Positions 45,272-56,287 of a stretch of DNA of 64,000 bases are shown here, one piece after another (within the stretch, counting starts at the first letter, position 1; the number at the start of each line of letters is the position of its first letter). This DNA is from Silurus meridionalis. Lineage: Eukaryota > Chordata > Actinopteri > Siluriformes > Siluridae. The DNA is taken from contig NC_060909.1 of NCBI RefSeq assembly GCF_014805685.1, forward strand, positions 1,193,792 to 1,257,791, in the 5' to 3' direction. A program made the position numbers and the translations under genes. The notes below the pieces were generated by a model. It was not told the DNA's origin and did not search any database. It saw only the letters and a program-made list of their open reading frames with translations.

Positions 45272-45275
<4 letters not shown>
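44506..45275. other. Unique DNA, candidate conserved noncoding element
   Basis: The stretch 44740-45010 is repeat-free with balanced composition (AAAAGGCCTGCTTGTGG, CTGACCTTAAAAGGG, GCCCTCAAAGGCCTGC). No exon is supported; conservation is a guess from texture. Confidence 0.25.

Positions 45276-45336
<61 letters not shown>
45276..45336. repeat. (GA)30 microsatellite
   Basis: AG tract of 61 bp. Confidence 0.97.
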
Positions 45337-45340
<4 letters not shown>

Positions 45341-45396
45341 AAACAGGTGGAAAATGCAGTGTTTACATTCAAGCTTACATACAAATGTGCTTTGAT

Positions 45397-45456
45397 TAAT
45401 AATAATAATAATAATAATAATTAAATAGTGATTAGTGCTCGAGTTGCTTTTTGATA

Positions 45457-45491
<35 letters not shown>

Positions 45492-45553
45492 CAATGAACT
45501 GAACTCAAGATCTGATCAAGATTGTGGACAAAAAAAAAAAAAAAAAAAAAAAA
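45397..45553. repeat. (AAT)n, (AAAT)n and A-tract cluster
   Basis: AAT units 45397-45422, AAAT units 45458-45491 and an A homopolymer 45530-45553, with short unique spacers. Confidence 0.93.
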
Positions 45554-45864
45554 ACAGTCAAAGGAGGTGCTGATCGTTATAGACTCGTTTTGATTCGCAG
45601 TAACGCATTAGGCTGAGCCTGGATAAGCAAAGCTAACCAAAATCCGCAGAGAAGAAAAGAAACTGGATTTTACTAAGCAGGTGTGAACGTGATTTCCAGG
45701 TGTGCTGTACACGACGGTACAGAAACAACTATGTTAAAGGTATTCCAGATAATAAAGCAGCTCCTCCATTGCTTAACTGTCCAAGAAACACACTAAAGTC
45801 CCACATATGTTAATTTTATTGGATAAAAATCCAAGGCCCACTGGTCAAACTTCAGTTATACACT
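45554..45864. other. Unrecognised DNA
   Basis: Nothing identified. Confidence 0.4.
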
Positions 45865-46030
45865 AAAAACTTTCCTTCGGCTTCTCCTGTTAGGGGTCGC
45901 CACAGCAAATCCTCCGCACGTTTGATTTGGCACGTTTTTTTACACTGGATGCCCTTCCTAATGCAACCCTCCCCATTGATCCATGGTTGGGACCAGCACT
46001 GAGAGTGGCTGGGGTTGGTTCCCTGACCGG
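45865..46030. repeat. Dispersed teleost repeat (GGGGTCGCCACAGC type)
   Basis: Carries the words CTTCGGCTTCTCCTGTTAGG, GGGTCGCCACAGCAAATC, CTGGATGCCCTTCCTAATGC and CTGGGGTTGGTTCCCTGACC. I know these from a very common short interspersed repeat of fish genomes, but do not assign a class. It stops directly at the left end of the Tc1-A copy at 46033. Confidence 0.6.
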
Positions 46031-46032
46031 GA

Positions 46033-46504
46033 CACTATATTAACAAAAGTGCTGGAACATCTGACTTTTCCAGCCATGTGTGTTTCTTCTTGGAGGCACA
46101 CAGTTGTGTAGGACGTCTTTGAATGCCGTAGCATCAAATGTTTTCTTCACTTGAACCAGGGGACGCAAACCTGTTCCAGCATGATGATGCCCCTGTGCAC
46201 AAAGCCATCTCCATGAAGATCTGCTTTACATGAGAGTGGAAGATCTTTTGCTATAGAACTCCAACCCTATTGAACAAAGAATGAGAATGTTGACTGACTG
46301 CACCCCAGGCCTCCTTCACCTCACCTCCATCAGTACCTGACTTTACAAACACCCTTGTGTCTAAATGAATCTACACAAAATCTTGTGAAACTTCTTCACA
46401 GAAGAGTGGAGCTTATAACAGCAAATGAGGATTAAATATGGAATGAGATGTATAAAAAGCAGCAGATATAAACTTGTGCTCTCTAAAATTATTTGGCTAT
46501 ACAG
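46033..46504 (+). mobile_element. Tc1-A copy with both ends, plus strand (~472 bp)
   Basis: Left end CACTATATTAACAAAAGTGC, right end TTTGGCTATACAG followed by TA at 46505-46506; the left flanking TA is mutated. The interior is the most complete of the family here: ACTTTTCCAGCCATGTGTG, GAACCAGGGGACGCAAACC, GTTCCAGCATGATGATGCCC, CATGAAGATCTGC, GCACCCCAGGCC, CTGACTTTACAAACACCC and CTTCTTCACAGAAGAGTGGA. It lacks the DNA-binding and most catalytic sequence, so it is non-autonomous. Confidence 0.9.
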
Positions 46505-47514
46505 TATATTATTATGTTGCTGGACACATGTGGGGACCAGACATGTCAAGTCGTGGTAAGTTGGGATTCAAAAACTGATGTCTGTCTGCGCCAATGCTGT
46601 TTAATTAGGTGCGAGAGATTAAAAAGAAAACTGCTGAGGCATAAAATGATTCAGCAAAAAAAAGATTATTTCTCTCGAATGACCAAGAGCCTCATCACAT
46701 GGACTGACCGTGAGAAAAAGAAATAACACCATGAATGTAACCCTCACACACACTTTCCCATCCACAAGTCGGACAAAAACGTTATCTGAAATAAGATCTC
46801 CGAGCGCTCTCACTGTGCACTGAACCCAAACAGTGGTCTTTCCATTTAACGTAAATGGTTTCTAGAAAACTCTGTCTCTGAAAGCCTTTCCCATTCCAGT
46901 GAATTCTCTCTTTCTACATGCTGGTTGTGTCAGTAATGGCTCCGACCCCGGCCTCCATCTTGTTGGAGACCACATAAGGCCGTCCTGTGTCTGCCTCAGA
47001 GAAGATGGAAAAGGTGCGGACTGTTTCTTTTTTTTCCCTGAAGCCTCGCCTCATAAATTAGATCAAGAGCTTTTTCGACATCAGAGCTGCAGTGCGGGAT
47101 CTGAGCCGAGCACAGAATCTAAATCGAGAGATCCGAACTGAACGGCGGAAGTTTTTTTTTTTTTTGTTTGCGTAATGTCTGAAGGAGTATGTGGATGCGA
47201 GCGAGAAATGACATGCAACTTACGAGCTGGCATTATAAGCGTTAATAAAGCTTAGCTTTTTAACAAGAAGAAGAAATCATCCTTGTTCTAGCAAGAACGT
47301 ACATTTTCAAATGTCAATGTCTCTATGGTAACGGATCATTGATGCATGAAAATTGTTACAGCATAACAGTTTCAATAATAATAGTCAACAAATACAATTC
47401 AAATCTTTAAATAGATACAAAATTATATTAAATGACAAAATCGATAAATAGACAGCCCCACAAAAAGCATAAATCAGTCTACTCAAATGGAAAAATCCAT
47501 TGTGTTCTCTGCTG
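46505..47514. other. Unrecognised DNA
   Basis: Repeat-poor apart from a T-tract at 47153-47165. The 46850-47130 stretch has balanced composition. No gene supported. Confidence 0.4.
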
Positions 47515-47642
47515 TTCCATTTGGGGAAGCTGTGATGACTTTATCAGTACCTAACTTCACACTAAAATCTAGAAGAACATCTATCCAGAAGAGTGGAGTG
47601 TGTGATGGCTAGGTGTCCTGAAACTCTTGTTTTTATAGCAAA
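47515..47642 (+). mobile_element. Tc1-A 3-prime fragment, plus strand
   Basis: Words: TATCAGTACCTAACTTCACA, AAAATCTAGAAGAACATC, CCAGAAGAGTGGAG and AGGTGTCCTGAAACTCTTGT. Strongly deleted. Confidence 0.75.
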
Positions 47643-49469
47643 TATGTAAATAATCATATGTTAGGCACTGGACTGGACTATTGGTACTTAAATGCATAAG
47701 CAGCGTTAATGTTAGGCTAACATCCTGATAAACGTTTGTGACAGCCTTGAAAAACTCTTTTTTTGTAAGAGATTAATAATGAGGGAGGAATAAAAATGAT
47801 GCGGAACAAGAGAACACGTTTCTGAAGCCGGTTGTGATTGTGGCGTGTAAAGCGGCGTTGAAAGAACATGACTGACCTCGCTAGTCCTGAGGCATGAAAG
47901 CAAGCGATGAAGCCAATATGCAACACACACACACACACGCACACTTACAACAGACAACAATCATCTGAAGTGAGTACACTGCTTTCAGTAATTTTCCACT
48001 GTGTGAGAGATAAAATATTTTACAGAAGTTCATCACTGCAGCACTACAAGCGGAACTAAAGAACAAACATATGGATTAAAAATGAATCATAACAGTTACT
48101 CTGAATAAAGATTTTTTTGACTGTGTCTGACTCAGAAATCATCAGGAAATTAAAAACAGAACGTGATCAAATAAACCACGTCTATTTGATATTCACGACG
48201 TAGCTCACACAACTCTGAAACAAAAAACCCTACACACATACACATGTTCGATGTGACCTGAAGGTCATTAACCTGGAACACTTGTTTCATTCAGGGGTTT
48301 GGTTTCCTTTTGATGGTGACATGAATCCTGTCGTCCAAACATCGTGTCTGACTACACTTTATTAGTGCTATAATATATTAAAGGCTGAGAAATATAAACA
48401 GAACTGGCAGAATTGCTTTAAATTCTTGAGAACCGGTAATATAACATACACCGGCTACAAAATTGCCAGTATGACCTTATTTACTTCTCCGCTGTTTACG
48501 TTACAAATACGCAAAATAGTTATACTGCACTTTATTATTATAAATGATTTACCTAAAGACGTTATATTCCTTTCAAATAACAACGTGACTTCTGTCAATA
48601 AAGCAAATGCCCGATCTTCAATCGCAAAAAAACCCAGATCATCTCCACTAGATAATCAAATGGATCATCTAAAAACAGGTTTTCTGACTTATGTGGCAAA
48701 AAACAGAGTGAAATTTATCTCACGAGAGCTTCGAACTCAATGATAACTTTTCTCCAATGTGAAGTAAAATGTTTTAAAGTGCAGAAAGCCTAATCAGACT
48801 GTGCTGTGCCTTTTGGGACCCTGAAGCTTGAAGCCAGAAAAGTGCACAAAAAATATCAGATGCTCCTGTATCCTGTGGGATGAGTTTAATACACCATACT
48901 AAACTTTGTTAGACGAGGGAGAAAAGCTAATCCTGGTGTCTCACAGGTCTGGTATCTTTTAAATAACTATAGTGTGACTTTTAAATGGGAAACTACACCA
49001 ATATTCATGGTATTGTATTTTCAGACTGTCTGTGTTGCTGTGTATGGTCTAGCCTTCCTGAACACACGGATCAAAGCTGTCTACGATGCATTGTGGGGAT
49101 TAGGGAGTGACAGGTACTCTATAGCTACCCTCAGGATACAGCCATGCTTTATCTTTTATCCCTCCAACCCCCCAATCCCTCCATCCCCCAACCTCTATTC
49201 CACCCTCCTCTGGGGCATCAGATTACAGGAAGTGTTTCCACAACACACTCAGCTCTATTTATGTGAAAGAAATCAGGCTAAACTCCAGACAGCACTTTTT
49301 CCTCCTCGTATCTTGCAGCACATCTAACACAGACCCACAAAACTCGCATCCACACCACGTTGCGCCCTGATTCTCCAACAATGTAAAAAAAGGAAATAGG
49401 TATAGACACACAGAAGCCCAGAAACGTCAATCTTTTTTAACAAGCAAAAAAAGGGGGTCGAGCCGCAGG
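47643..49469. other. Unrecognised DNA with one AT-rich frame
   Basis: A 105-residue plus frame at 48426-48743 lies in AT-rich DNA. It shows no domain, signal peptide or splice logic. A short CA run lies at 47924-47938. No known repeat is recognised. Confidence 0.4.
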
Positions 49470-49690
49470 CTGACAATGTGTGTGCTGTTGTGTCCTGGTC
49501 CACCTTCTCTCCGGTGTCGACCATCTGCATCTGAAAGCGTGTGTAATGAGCCCCTGCTCTGAACAGCAGCAATTCAATATGAGAGAAACCAGAGTGGAGT
49601 CTGCTATATTTCAGAGGATCAGGTATCACCGGCAGCGGCCCGCTTATTGTAATATCTCACCGAGGCTAAATAAATAGAGCTATCCTATCT
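49470..49690. other. Candidate conserved noncoding element
   Basis: Unique, balanced sequence upstream of a GA microsatellite, with CATCTGCATCTG, AGCAGCAATTCAATATG and CAGCGGCCCGC words. It has no coding features on inspection. The call is texture-based. Confidence 0.22.
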
Positions 49691-49731
49691 GTCCTCAACA
49701 GGGGAAAACAACCATGACACTGCCTCCTGAG

Positions 49732-49735
<4 letters not shown>

Positions 49736-49807
<72 letters not shown>
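49736..49807. repeat. (GA)36 microsatellite
   Basis: GA tract of 72 bp. Confidence 0.97.
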
Positions 49808-49809
<2 letters not shown>

Positions 49810-50055
49810 TAAGGTAAAAGAGTGTGTGTATGTTGAGAGAAAGATGTAGAAAACATCTACAGTATTGATCAGACTGGATTCTGCTAATCCAGCCTTGAAA
49901 CCAGTTTTATTTGGTCCAACGCAAATTAGAACCAAGCCCAGGACCAGGTCTCTCCACATAGCTATTGTTTACTACTGTTTCTACCCCCTAACCCTAGGCT
50001 TTCAGATAGCGTTTGCATTAGCAAGCTAATGTGTTGCTATATAGCTACCTAAACA
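49808..50055. other. Unrecognised DNA
   Basis: Spacer before the 16-bp array; CCCTAACCCT occurs once (49986) and is not a telomere array. Confidence 0.5.
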
Positions 50056-50114
50056 TCAAAAATCTTACCATTACAATATACCAACCATTACAAAATACCA
50101 TTATTAAAATATAC
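50056..50114 (+). repeat. 16-bp-unit AT-rich array, block 1
   Basis: Units of the form AATATACCA plus about 7 bp (N-N-A-T-T-A-C). Truncated on the right by the 1.05-kb insertion. Confidence 0.85.
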
Positions 50115-51165
50115 CAGTAGCGGGCCATGCATTTGGTACCTGGGCCTTCAGTGGGGACGTACCCGACTTAATCAACCTCTTAATAAACTACTATCACGTC
50201 ACAATTATAGAAACCATTAATACTGTACAAAAACGCAATAAAACAACAACACGACATTACAGAAAGAGAGACATTTCACATATGGAGGGTGAATACCATT
50301 TTACTAAAGCAACAAACCCAGTTAAGACTCCAAACCTCTACACTACAAACGCAACCTACAACGTCTGGAGCAGCTCAGAATCAATAGTTGTCTAATAACA
50401 TGACAAAAACATTACAAATCTAAATAAAATACAACCTACTTTCCAGAGGTGCAGAATCATATTTTGCAGCGCTCCTCAGAGGCTGTAATCCAGTGGTACC
50501 GCTCGTATTCACTGGTCTGGAAGTGGTGAACAAACCCTTTCCTGAGACAGGCTAGCTAGCTTTAGGGTTGGCCAACCTCCTCACCATGTGTAGCTTATCT
50601 GAAAAATCTTTTCTTTTTTTTTTTTTTTTTATGTCTGAGACCAAATCAATTTCTCTTCCTTCATAGGCATAAAAAAGTCTAACTCAGATGTATGAACGTG
50701 TGCAGAGCTACACACGTGTTTTGCCAGTTGAACTTGCCAGTTAACAGTATCCCTCGGACCAACCAATCAGAGGACGGAACAATGCTGACGCTATTCTGGG
50801 CCAGCGAGCTGCCCTGTGAGGAGAATCTGAAATCTGATTGGTTAAAGAAACAGACCTGTTGGTAACATTCTCTATGGTAAAAGAGTCAGCAGTACAGACT
50901 TACAAGGCCCTGTGCAGATTAGATTGACATGGCAGCATATAGAGGCTGAAATCTGATTGGACAAAAAAATATAACAGCCACGTACACGTACTGGAAGTAG
51001 TGCAGCCGAGAAAAACGCTATGAAATGAAGATAATAAACTGTTGGGAATAAATAATACAATTTCATGAAACAAATATCAGAATTTATGTTGTAAATGTAG
51101 GTCAGTAATTCTAATAGTTTTCAGGCAGCAGATAAGGAATTACTGACCCTGACAGCCCACCACTG
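50115..51165. mobile_element. Non-autonomous DNA transposon, 1.05 kb, in the 16-bp array
   Basis: The ends are short imperfect inverted repeats: CAGTAGCGGGCC on the left, and CAGTGGTGGGCT read inward from the right. The array unit stops exactly at both ends. The flanking 8-mers AAATATAC and CAGTATAC share TATAC, compatible with a decayed target duplication. The interior is noncoding on inspection, with a T-run at 50612-50629. Superfamily is uncertain; hAT-like is the most likely from the CAGTGGCGGGCC-type end. Confidence 0.65.
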
Positions 51166-51662
51166 CAGTATACCAATGTTAAACAATCCGACAATTACAA
51201 TATAACACAATTAGAAAATGCCACCGTTACAATATACCAATGTAACACAATTCTACCATTTCAATATAACGCAATTGAAAAATACCACGGTTACAATATA
51301 CCAATGTTAAACAATATGACAATTACAATATACTACAATTAGAAAATACCACCGTTACAATATAGCAATGTTACACAATACTACTATTACAATATACCAC
51401 AATTAGAAAATATCAATGTTACAATATACCAATAGTACAAAACACAACCATTACAATATACCAATGTTACACAATACCACATTACACAATATACCACAAT
51501 TTGAAAATACCACTGTTACACAATACCACCATTTCACAATATACCACCGTTACACAATGCCACCGTTACACAATATACCACAATTAGAAAATACCAATGT
51601 TACACAGTACTAACGTTACAATAAACTAACATTACACAATTCCATATTTACAATATAACAAC
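51166..51662 (+). repeat. 16-bp-unit AT-rich array, block 2
   Basis: Roughly 30 degenerate units such as CAATATACCAATGTTA and CAATATACCACCGTTA. The ORF at 51416-51613 is a reading of the array. Confidence 0.93.
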
Positions 51663-52145
51663 TAGGGCTGCAACAAACTAACCGATAAAATCTCTTATCT
51701 CCATAATAATCGATAATTTAATTATTTGTTAACAAATGCTGTTATAAATTAGTTGGGCTGCTCAAGTTATGGGCTAGCATGAAGACAAGATACCACATCC
51801 GCTTGCGAAAAGGAAAACAGAAAACACAGTGGTGTCGTGGGTGAAGCTGAAACATCAGCACGGTGATCCTCTTCATGTGAAAATGGTGTCGTTTAATGAA
51901 GTGATATTGTGTAAGCTGTTTGTTTGTAACTTCAGGAAAGTAGCACTGGAGCATCAGGTTGCGCAATCAGTTCACTCACAACACAGTGATTGATTCAATT
52001 AAACCGGTGTGAACAAACACTAAATCTAAAAACAGCAAATAACAGCAGCAGTAACGGGAAAAAAAATTGTGTCACTGTTGTGGTTTACAGCAAATTATTA
52101 TGCATTTGTACACCAATGCATATACATTTATCATAATAGATCATA
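51663..52145 (+). mobile_element. hAT-ended insertion carrying R3 copy 2
   Basis: Starts with TAGGGCTGCAACAAACTAAC and ATAATCGATAATTTAATTA, the start of a very common vertebrate hAT element. From 51836 to 52125 it contains the R3 sequence shared with 40312-40675. The right end is not clear; the array resumes at about 52146. No intact transposase frame is seen. Confidence 0.7.
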
Positions 52146-52615
52146 CTACAGTCACAATATCCCAACGTTTCAATGTACCACCATCAAAGTATACCAATAT
52201 TACAATATATCACGTTAAAATATAGCGGCATTAGAACATACCACCATTACAATAAACCACGTTACAATATACCTGCATTAGAAAATACCACCATCACAAT
52301 ATACCAATGTTACAATATACCACTATCATATCATATATATACAAGCATCAGAATATATCACCATCAGAATATACCAGCTTTAAAATATACACCATCAGAA
52401 TATACCAGCATTAAAATAAACACCATCAGAATATATACCAGCATTAAAATAAACACCATTAGAATATACCAGCATTAAAATAAACACCATTACAATATAC
52501 CAGCATTAAAATATACAGCATCAAAATATACCAGCATTACAATATATAACCATCAGAATAAAACCAGCATCAGAATATATCAACATAAGAATATATCACC
52601 ATCAGAATATACCGC
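52146..52615 (+). repeat. 16-bp-unit AT-rich array, block 3
   Basis: Same unit in the same orientation. Many units are of the CAGCATTAAAATATAC or ACCATCAGAATATACC type. Confidence 0.92.
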
Positions 52616-52625
52616 GTAATCATAT

Positions 52626-53235
52626 ACGGCTGTAACGATTCGTCGAGTAATTCAATTACAAAGATTCATTGTAATGCTTCGTTTAGTCGATTTACCTACA
52701 CACGAAGCACTGTGTTTCCCATGGACCATTATTACTGACACACCACCTGCTAAAATCTGGAGCGCTCTGGACAGCTAACACAGAAGAATGAAAATAAATG
52801 GAGGACCAGCAAGAAAACATTGAGGGGCGAGAAGATTCAGACCAAAGAAAGCGGCAGAAAGTTTGCAAAGTTTGGGATTGTTTCAAAGTAAACACTGTGC
52901 AGTGTGGTTACCGTTTTTAAAGTAATTTGAAATTGATTTTTATATTTTAATTTCTATACAGTGCAATAAAAACTCCCTCGCCAGTGGTGGTGTACCGAAG
53001 GTAGTAAAGCACGTTTTTAAAACTGTCGATAAATGCACAGATTTGGTTCATGAAAAAATTCAAGCAGCTTTTACCACATCGCAATACTGTGCGAGATTTA
53101 ATAAACAAATACATGAGCGAAAATAACTATCAGTTTCATTTAACAAATAGTTTCCCATAACCGACTCAACACAACCATTTGTGGATTTTTTTAACGGAAC
53201 TATATTTCTATTTTCATGTAATATGGCTAATAAAT
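52626..53235 (+). mobile_element. hAT element remnant with BED-finger trace
   Basis: It begins GGCTGTAACGATTCGTCGAG followed by TTCATTG and GTTTAGTCGATT, a second hAT-type start. At about 52855-52915 one plus frame reads K-V-C-K-V-W-D-C-F-K-V-N-T-V-Q-C-G-Y, resembling the beginning of a BED zinc finger (V-W-x-x-F then C-x-x-C) as in hAT transposases; the second finger cysteine appears lost. The right end is uncertain and the array resumes at about 53243. It cannot code. Confidence 0.65.
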
Positions 53236-53242
53236 GCACTAA

Positions 53243-53775
53243 ATACAATATACCAGCATTAGAATATACCACTGTCAGAATATACCAATATTACAATATA
53301 CCACCATTAAAATATATAACTGTCAGAATATACCAATATTACAATATACCAGCATTAGAATATACCACTGTCAGAATATACCAATATTACAATACCAAAA
53401 TTAGAATATACCACTTTCAGAATATACTGTTACAATATACCAGCATTGGAATATACCACTGTCAGAATATACCAATATTACAATATACCACCATTAAAAT
53501 ATACCACTGTCAGAATATACCAATATTACAATATACCACTGTCAGAATATCACCTTTTCAATATACCACGGTACAATGTACCAACATTACAATATACCAG
53601 CATTCGAAAAGACAACTCTCCAAATATACCAACGTTACAATTTATCAGCATTAGAATATACCACCGTCAGAATATACTAACATTTCAACATACCAAGTAA
53701 CAATATACCAACATTAGTATATACAACCGTCAGAATATACCAAATTAGAGTATACAAGTGTTACGATCATACAAT
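53243..53775 (+). repeat. 16-bp-unit AT-rich array, block 4
   Basis: Same unit and orientation. A 2-4 unit super-pattern (ATACCACTGTCAGAATATAC then CAATATTACAATATACCA) recurs. The 157- and 84-residue frames here are array readings (I-Y-Q-Y-Y-N-I-P). Confidence 0.94.
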
Positions 53776-55043
53776 AATCACAACGTAGTAACATAAAATA
53801 AAAAATGAAAAATGTAATGAAAAATTAAATGTAAAACTTCATCAGTAAACTACTGAGATTGCGTGTGTATGATTGGAAGTTGAAGAAAAAAAAAATATAT
53901 AAGATAAATATTGAGCATCACTTTTAACTAGAATGTTTTTTTTTTACCAATCAAACCACATAAGGGGAAAAAATGCTGCACCTCAAACTGAATGTGTGGT
54001 CATGATGTTAACATTAATTACTCATGTCCTCAACAGCTCAACAAAACAACTGTAACCTGGTCAGGCTTTTCAGTAGGTGAGTTTAGCATAAAGACAGGAC
54101 TTTGGACAGACTGTAGCAAAGCGAGAAAGCAATCTGCACATGCTCAATAGGAACCGAGAGGTCCATCTGGCACAGCGGACAACTAGGCACTGCTACAGCC
54201 CACACTCCTGTTATTCTGCCAGGCAATGTGCAGGAACATACGAATGAAACAGAAGAAAGGAAAAAAACCTGCCAGCGAAGGGGGAAAAATTTTATATAGT
54301 AATAGAGGTAAGACTGTGTGTCTGCACAATGCAGGTTGTATCTTAGCTACCAGGCAGTGCAGGAACATCGAACGCTCTCGTTCTTAGAACGGATTTCGAA
54401 TGATCAAAACAAAACCTGAGGGAAACATGCAGAAGAAGCAAGCTAGAAAATATACAGAGCCAAAACAGTTTGCAATGTGAAAAAAAATATCATTCCATAT
54501 TATCTAAATATTCACAATAATCCCAGACCCAATTACTTGTGTGTATGTGTGTGAGAGTGTGTGTGTGTGTTCACTCACACACACGTGTTACACAACCCGT
54601 AGGGCTTTATGGAGTGACAGAAATAACACAACGCCTGCATGCAAGCGGGGGAAAAAGGCGAAGGCGTTGCAAAAGGGGAAGAAGGAGGGAGGAAAGGAAG
54701 AGGAAGTAGCTGAATTGGGAATCTGTACCACGCCTGACATAGTTCACAGAGCTGTTAATTCAGTACAGCCGTGCCAGGCAAAAAAATATAAATAAAAAAA
54801 AAACCCTCTTTAAACACCCAACGTTCGCTAGTTGTCAAGGTAACCGTTTCTCTGGACAGAAAAAAAAAAACATAATCCAAGAAACTGAAAAGCTGTGCTT
54901 AAACGCAGAGTGCATATTTCATAGAATTTTCTGATAGCAGCATGGCTGAGTTAGTGAGGAACGTTTGTGTAACGGAGGAGTGGGCGTGAGCCATAATTTA
55001 TATCACTATAATTACACATCACATTACACAGCACTGCTTTCAT
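53776..55043. other. Unrecognised DNA
   Basis: AT-rich start, GT/AC run at 54541-54585 and purine-rich 54640-54710. An X-box-like GTTGTCAAGGTAAC lies at 54831-54844. No gene. Confidence 0.4.
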
Positions 55044-55385
55044 TACTGTGCTCCTATTGGGCAGATTCACCGTATTGTTGCGTTCCTATTGGACAGATTC
55101 ATGATATTACTATTGGGCAGAATAACTGAAAATAAGTACATTACTGCTCTTCTATTGGACAGAATCTCTGTATTACAATCCTATTGGACATCCCTGTTGT
55201 ACTTCGCTCCTATTAGACAAAATGAGTACATCACTGCGCTCCTATTGGACAGAATGAACATATTACTGCACTTTAATTAGACAGAATAACCGTGTCACTG
55301 TGCTCCTATTGGACAGGAGCACTGGGTTACTGCCCTCCTATTGGGTAGAGTTACTACATTACTGTGCTCCTACTGGACCGGATTT
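55044..55385 (+). repeat. ~32-bp minisatellite with CCAAT-box core, array 1
   Basis: Eleven degenerate units of about 25-40 bp of the form ATTACTGCGCTCCTATTGG then ACAGAAT. The cores start at about 55053, 55087, 55110, 55152, 55183, 55210, 55242, 55272, 55306, 55339 and 55371. Eight keep ATTGG, the inverted CCAAT pentamer of NF-Y. The 63-residue ORF is an array reading. Confidence 0.9.
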
Positions 55386-56287
55386 AAGCAATAATAAACT
55401 CAGTCCAAAATGTTTTTGAAACTAATCTAAAACACTAACGCAACAGTAGCCTATAAAAAGTATGAATCAAAACGGCTTAGATTTTGTCTAAAATCACACT
55501 GTAATTCCAAAAAAACATTAGACATAAAAACATGCCTCTTGAAGTCCCCTGAAAACTTAAAAGGGAGTGCAAGAAAGAGAAACCTATCAGTTTCATAAAA
55601 CGGGTGCTATTTTTAAACTTTCCAGGCTCTGGAAGATGTTTCTGCAGAGAAATGGATTTAGACAAGCATCTGATTGGTTTCTGAACAGAATGGGGGAAAA
55701 GAATTCCTTTCCCTAAATCAATTTTGAAAAGCCAATATCGGGAGTGTTTGTTCGAAAATCCAACTCTGCCGGAGCGCTCCAAACCCGGCACACACGCTGC
55801 AGCAGAGTCCCCGTCACCATGGCGATTTCTAGCTACTCCAGAGCCTGAATGGCAGCTTGTCATAACGACTCTGCCGCTTCAGCCATGACATTTAACACGC
55901 ATTCATTTCACATTTCTGCGCAGCATTCATTGAGAAAGAAAAGACGAGGGAGGAGAGAGATGCACGGGTTTAGTGTGAAACTGCAGATTGGTTGCAATGT
56001 ATACATAAATGAACAAAAGAACAAACAGTGGAAAAATATAAACATTAAGACACATCAGTGTTTCAAAGATCTAACATTTTTGGTGTTACAAAAACATAAA
56101 ATCATATTTCCCACAGAATATAACAGAATCTACCTTTCCAACACCATATATTAGGTGGGGTTGTTTTTACTAATTGCCATAAAAGGGGCACAATATGGCA
56201 CAATCCGGACATCCAGTCTGAAAATAAAGAAACAAATAAATAAAAACACTTTCCTAAAAATAATCACACTACGATGACTTTAAGCCA
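55386..56287. other. Unique DNA between the two arrays
   Basis: Repeat-poor. The 128-residue minus frame at 55477-55863 has no domain. The stretch 55550-55860 is balanced and could be conserved noncoding DNA. Confidence 0.4.

Noticed and set aside
49980..50000. Telomere-like CCCTAACCCT
   Set aside because: Single occurrence, no tandem array.
53181..53700. 157- and 84-residue ORFs rich in I-Y-Q-Y-Y-N-I-P
   Set aside because: They are translations of the 16-bp tandem array, not a repeat protein gene.
50056..53775. CRISPR-like repeat/spacer structure
   Set aside because: Units are directly adjacent degenerate 16-mers with no unique spacers of constant length, in a vertebrate genome.
54217..54369. 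Pair of CCAGGCA..GTGCAGGAACAT words about 130 bp apart
   Set aside because: Only about 20 bp is shared; too short to call a duplication or a target-site pair.
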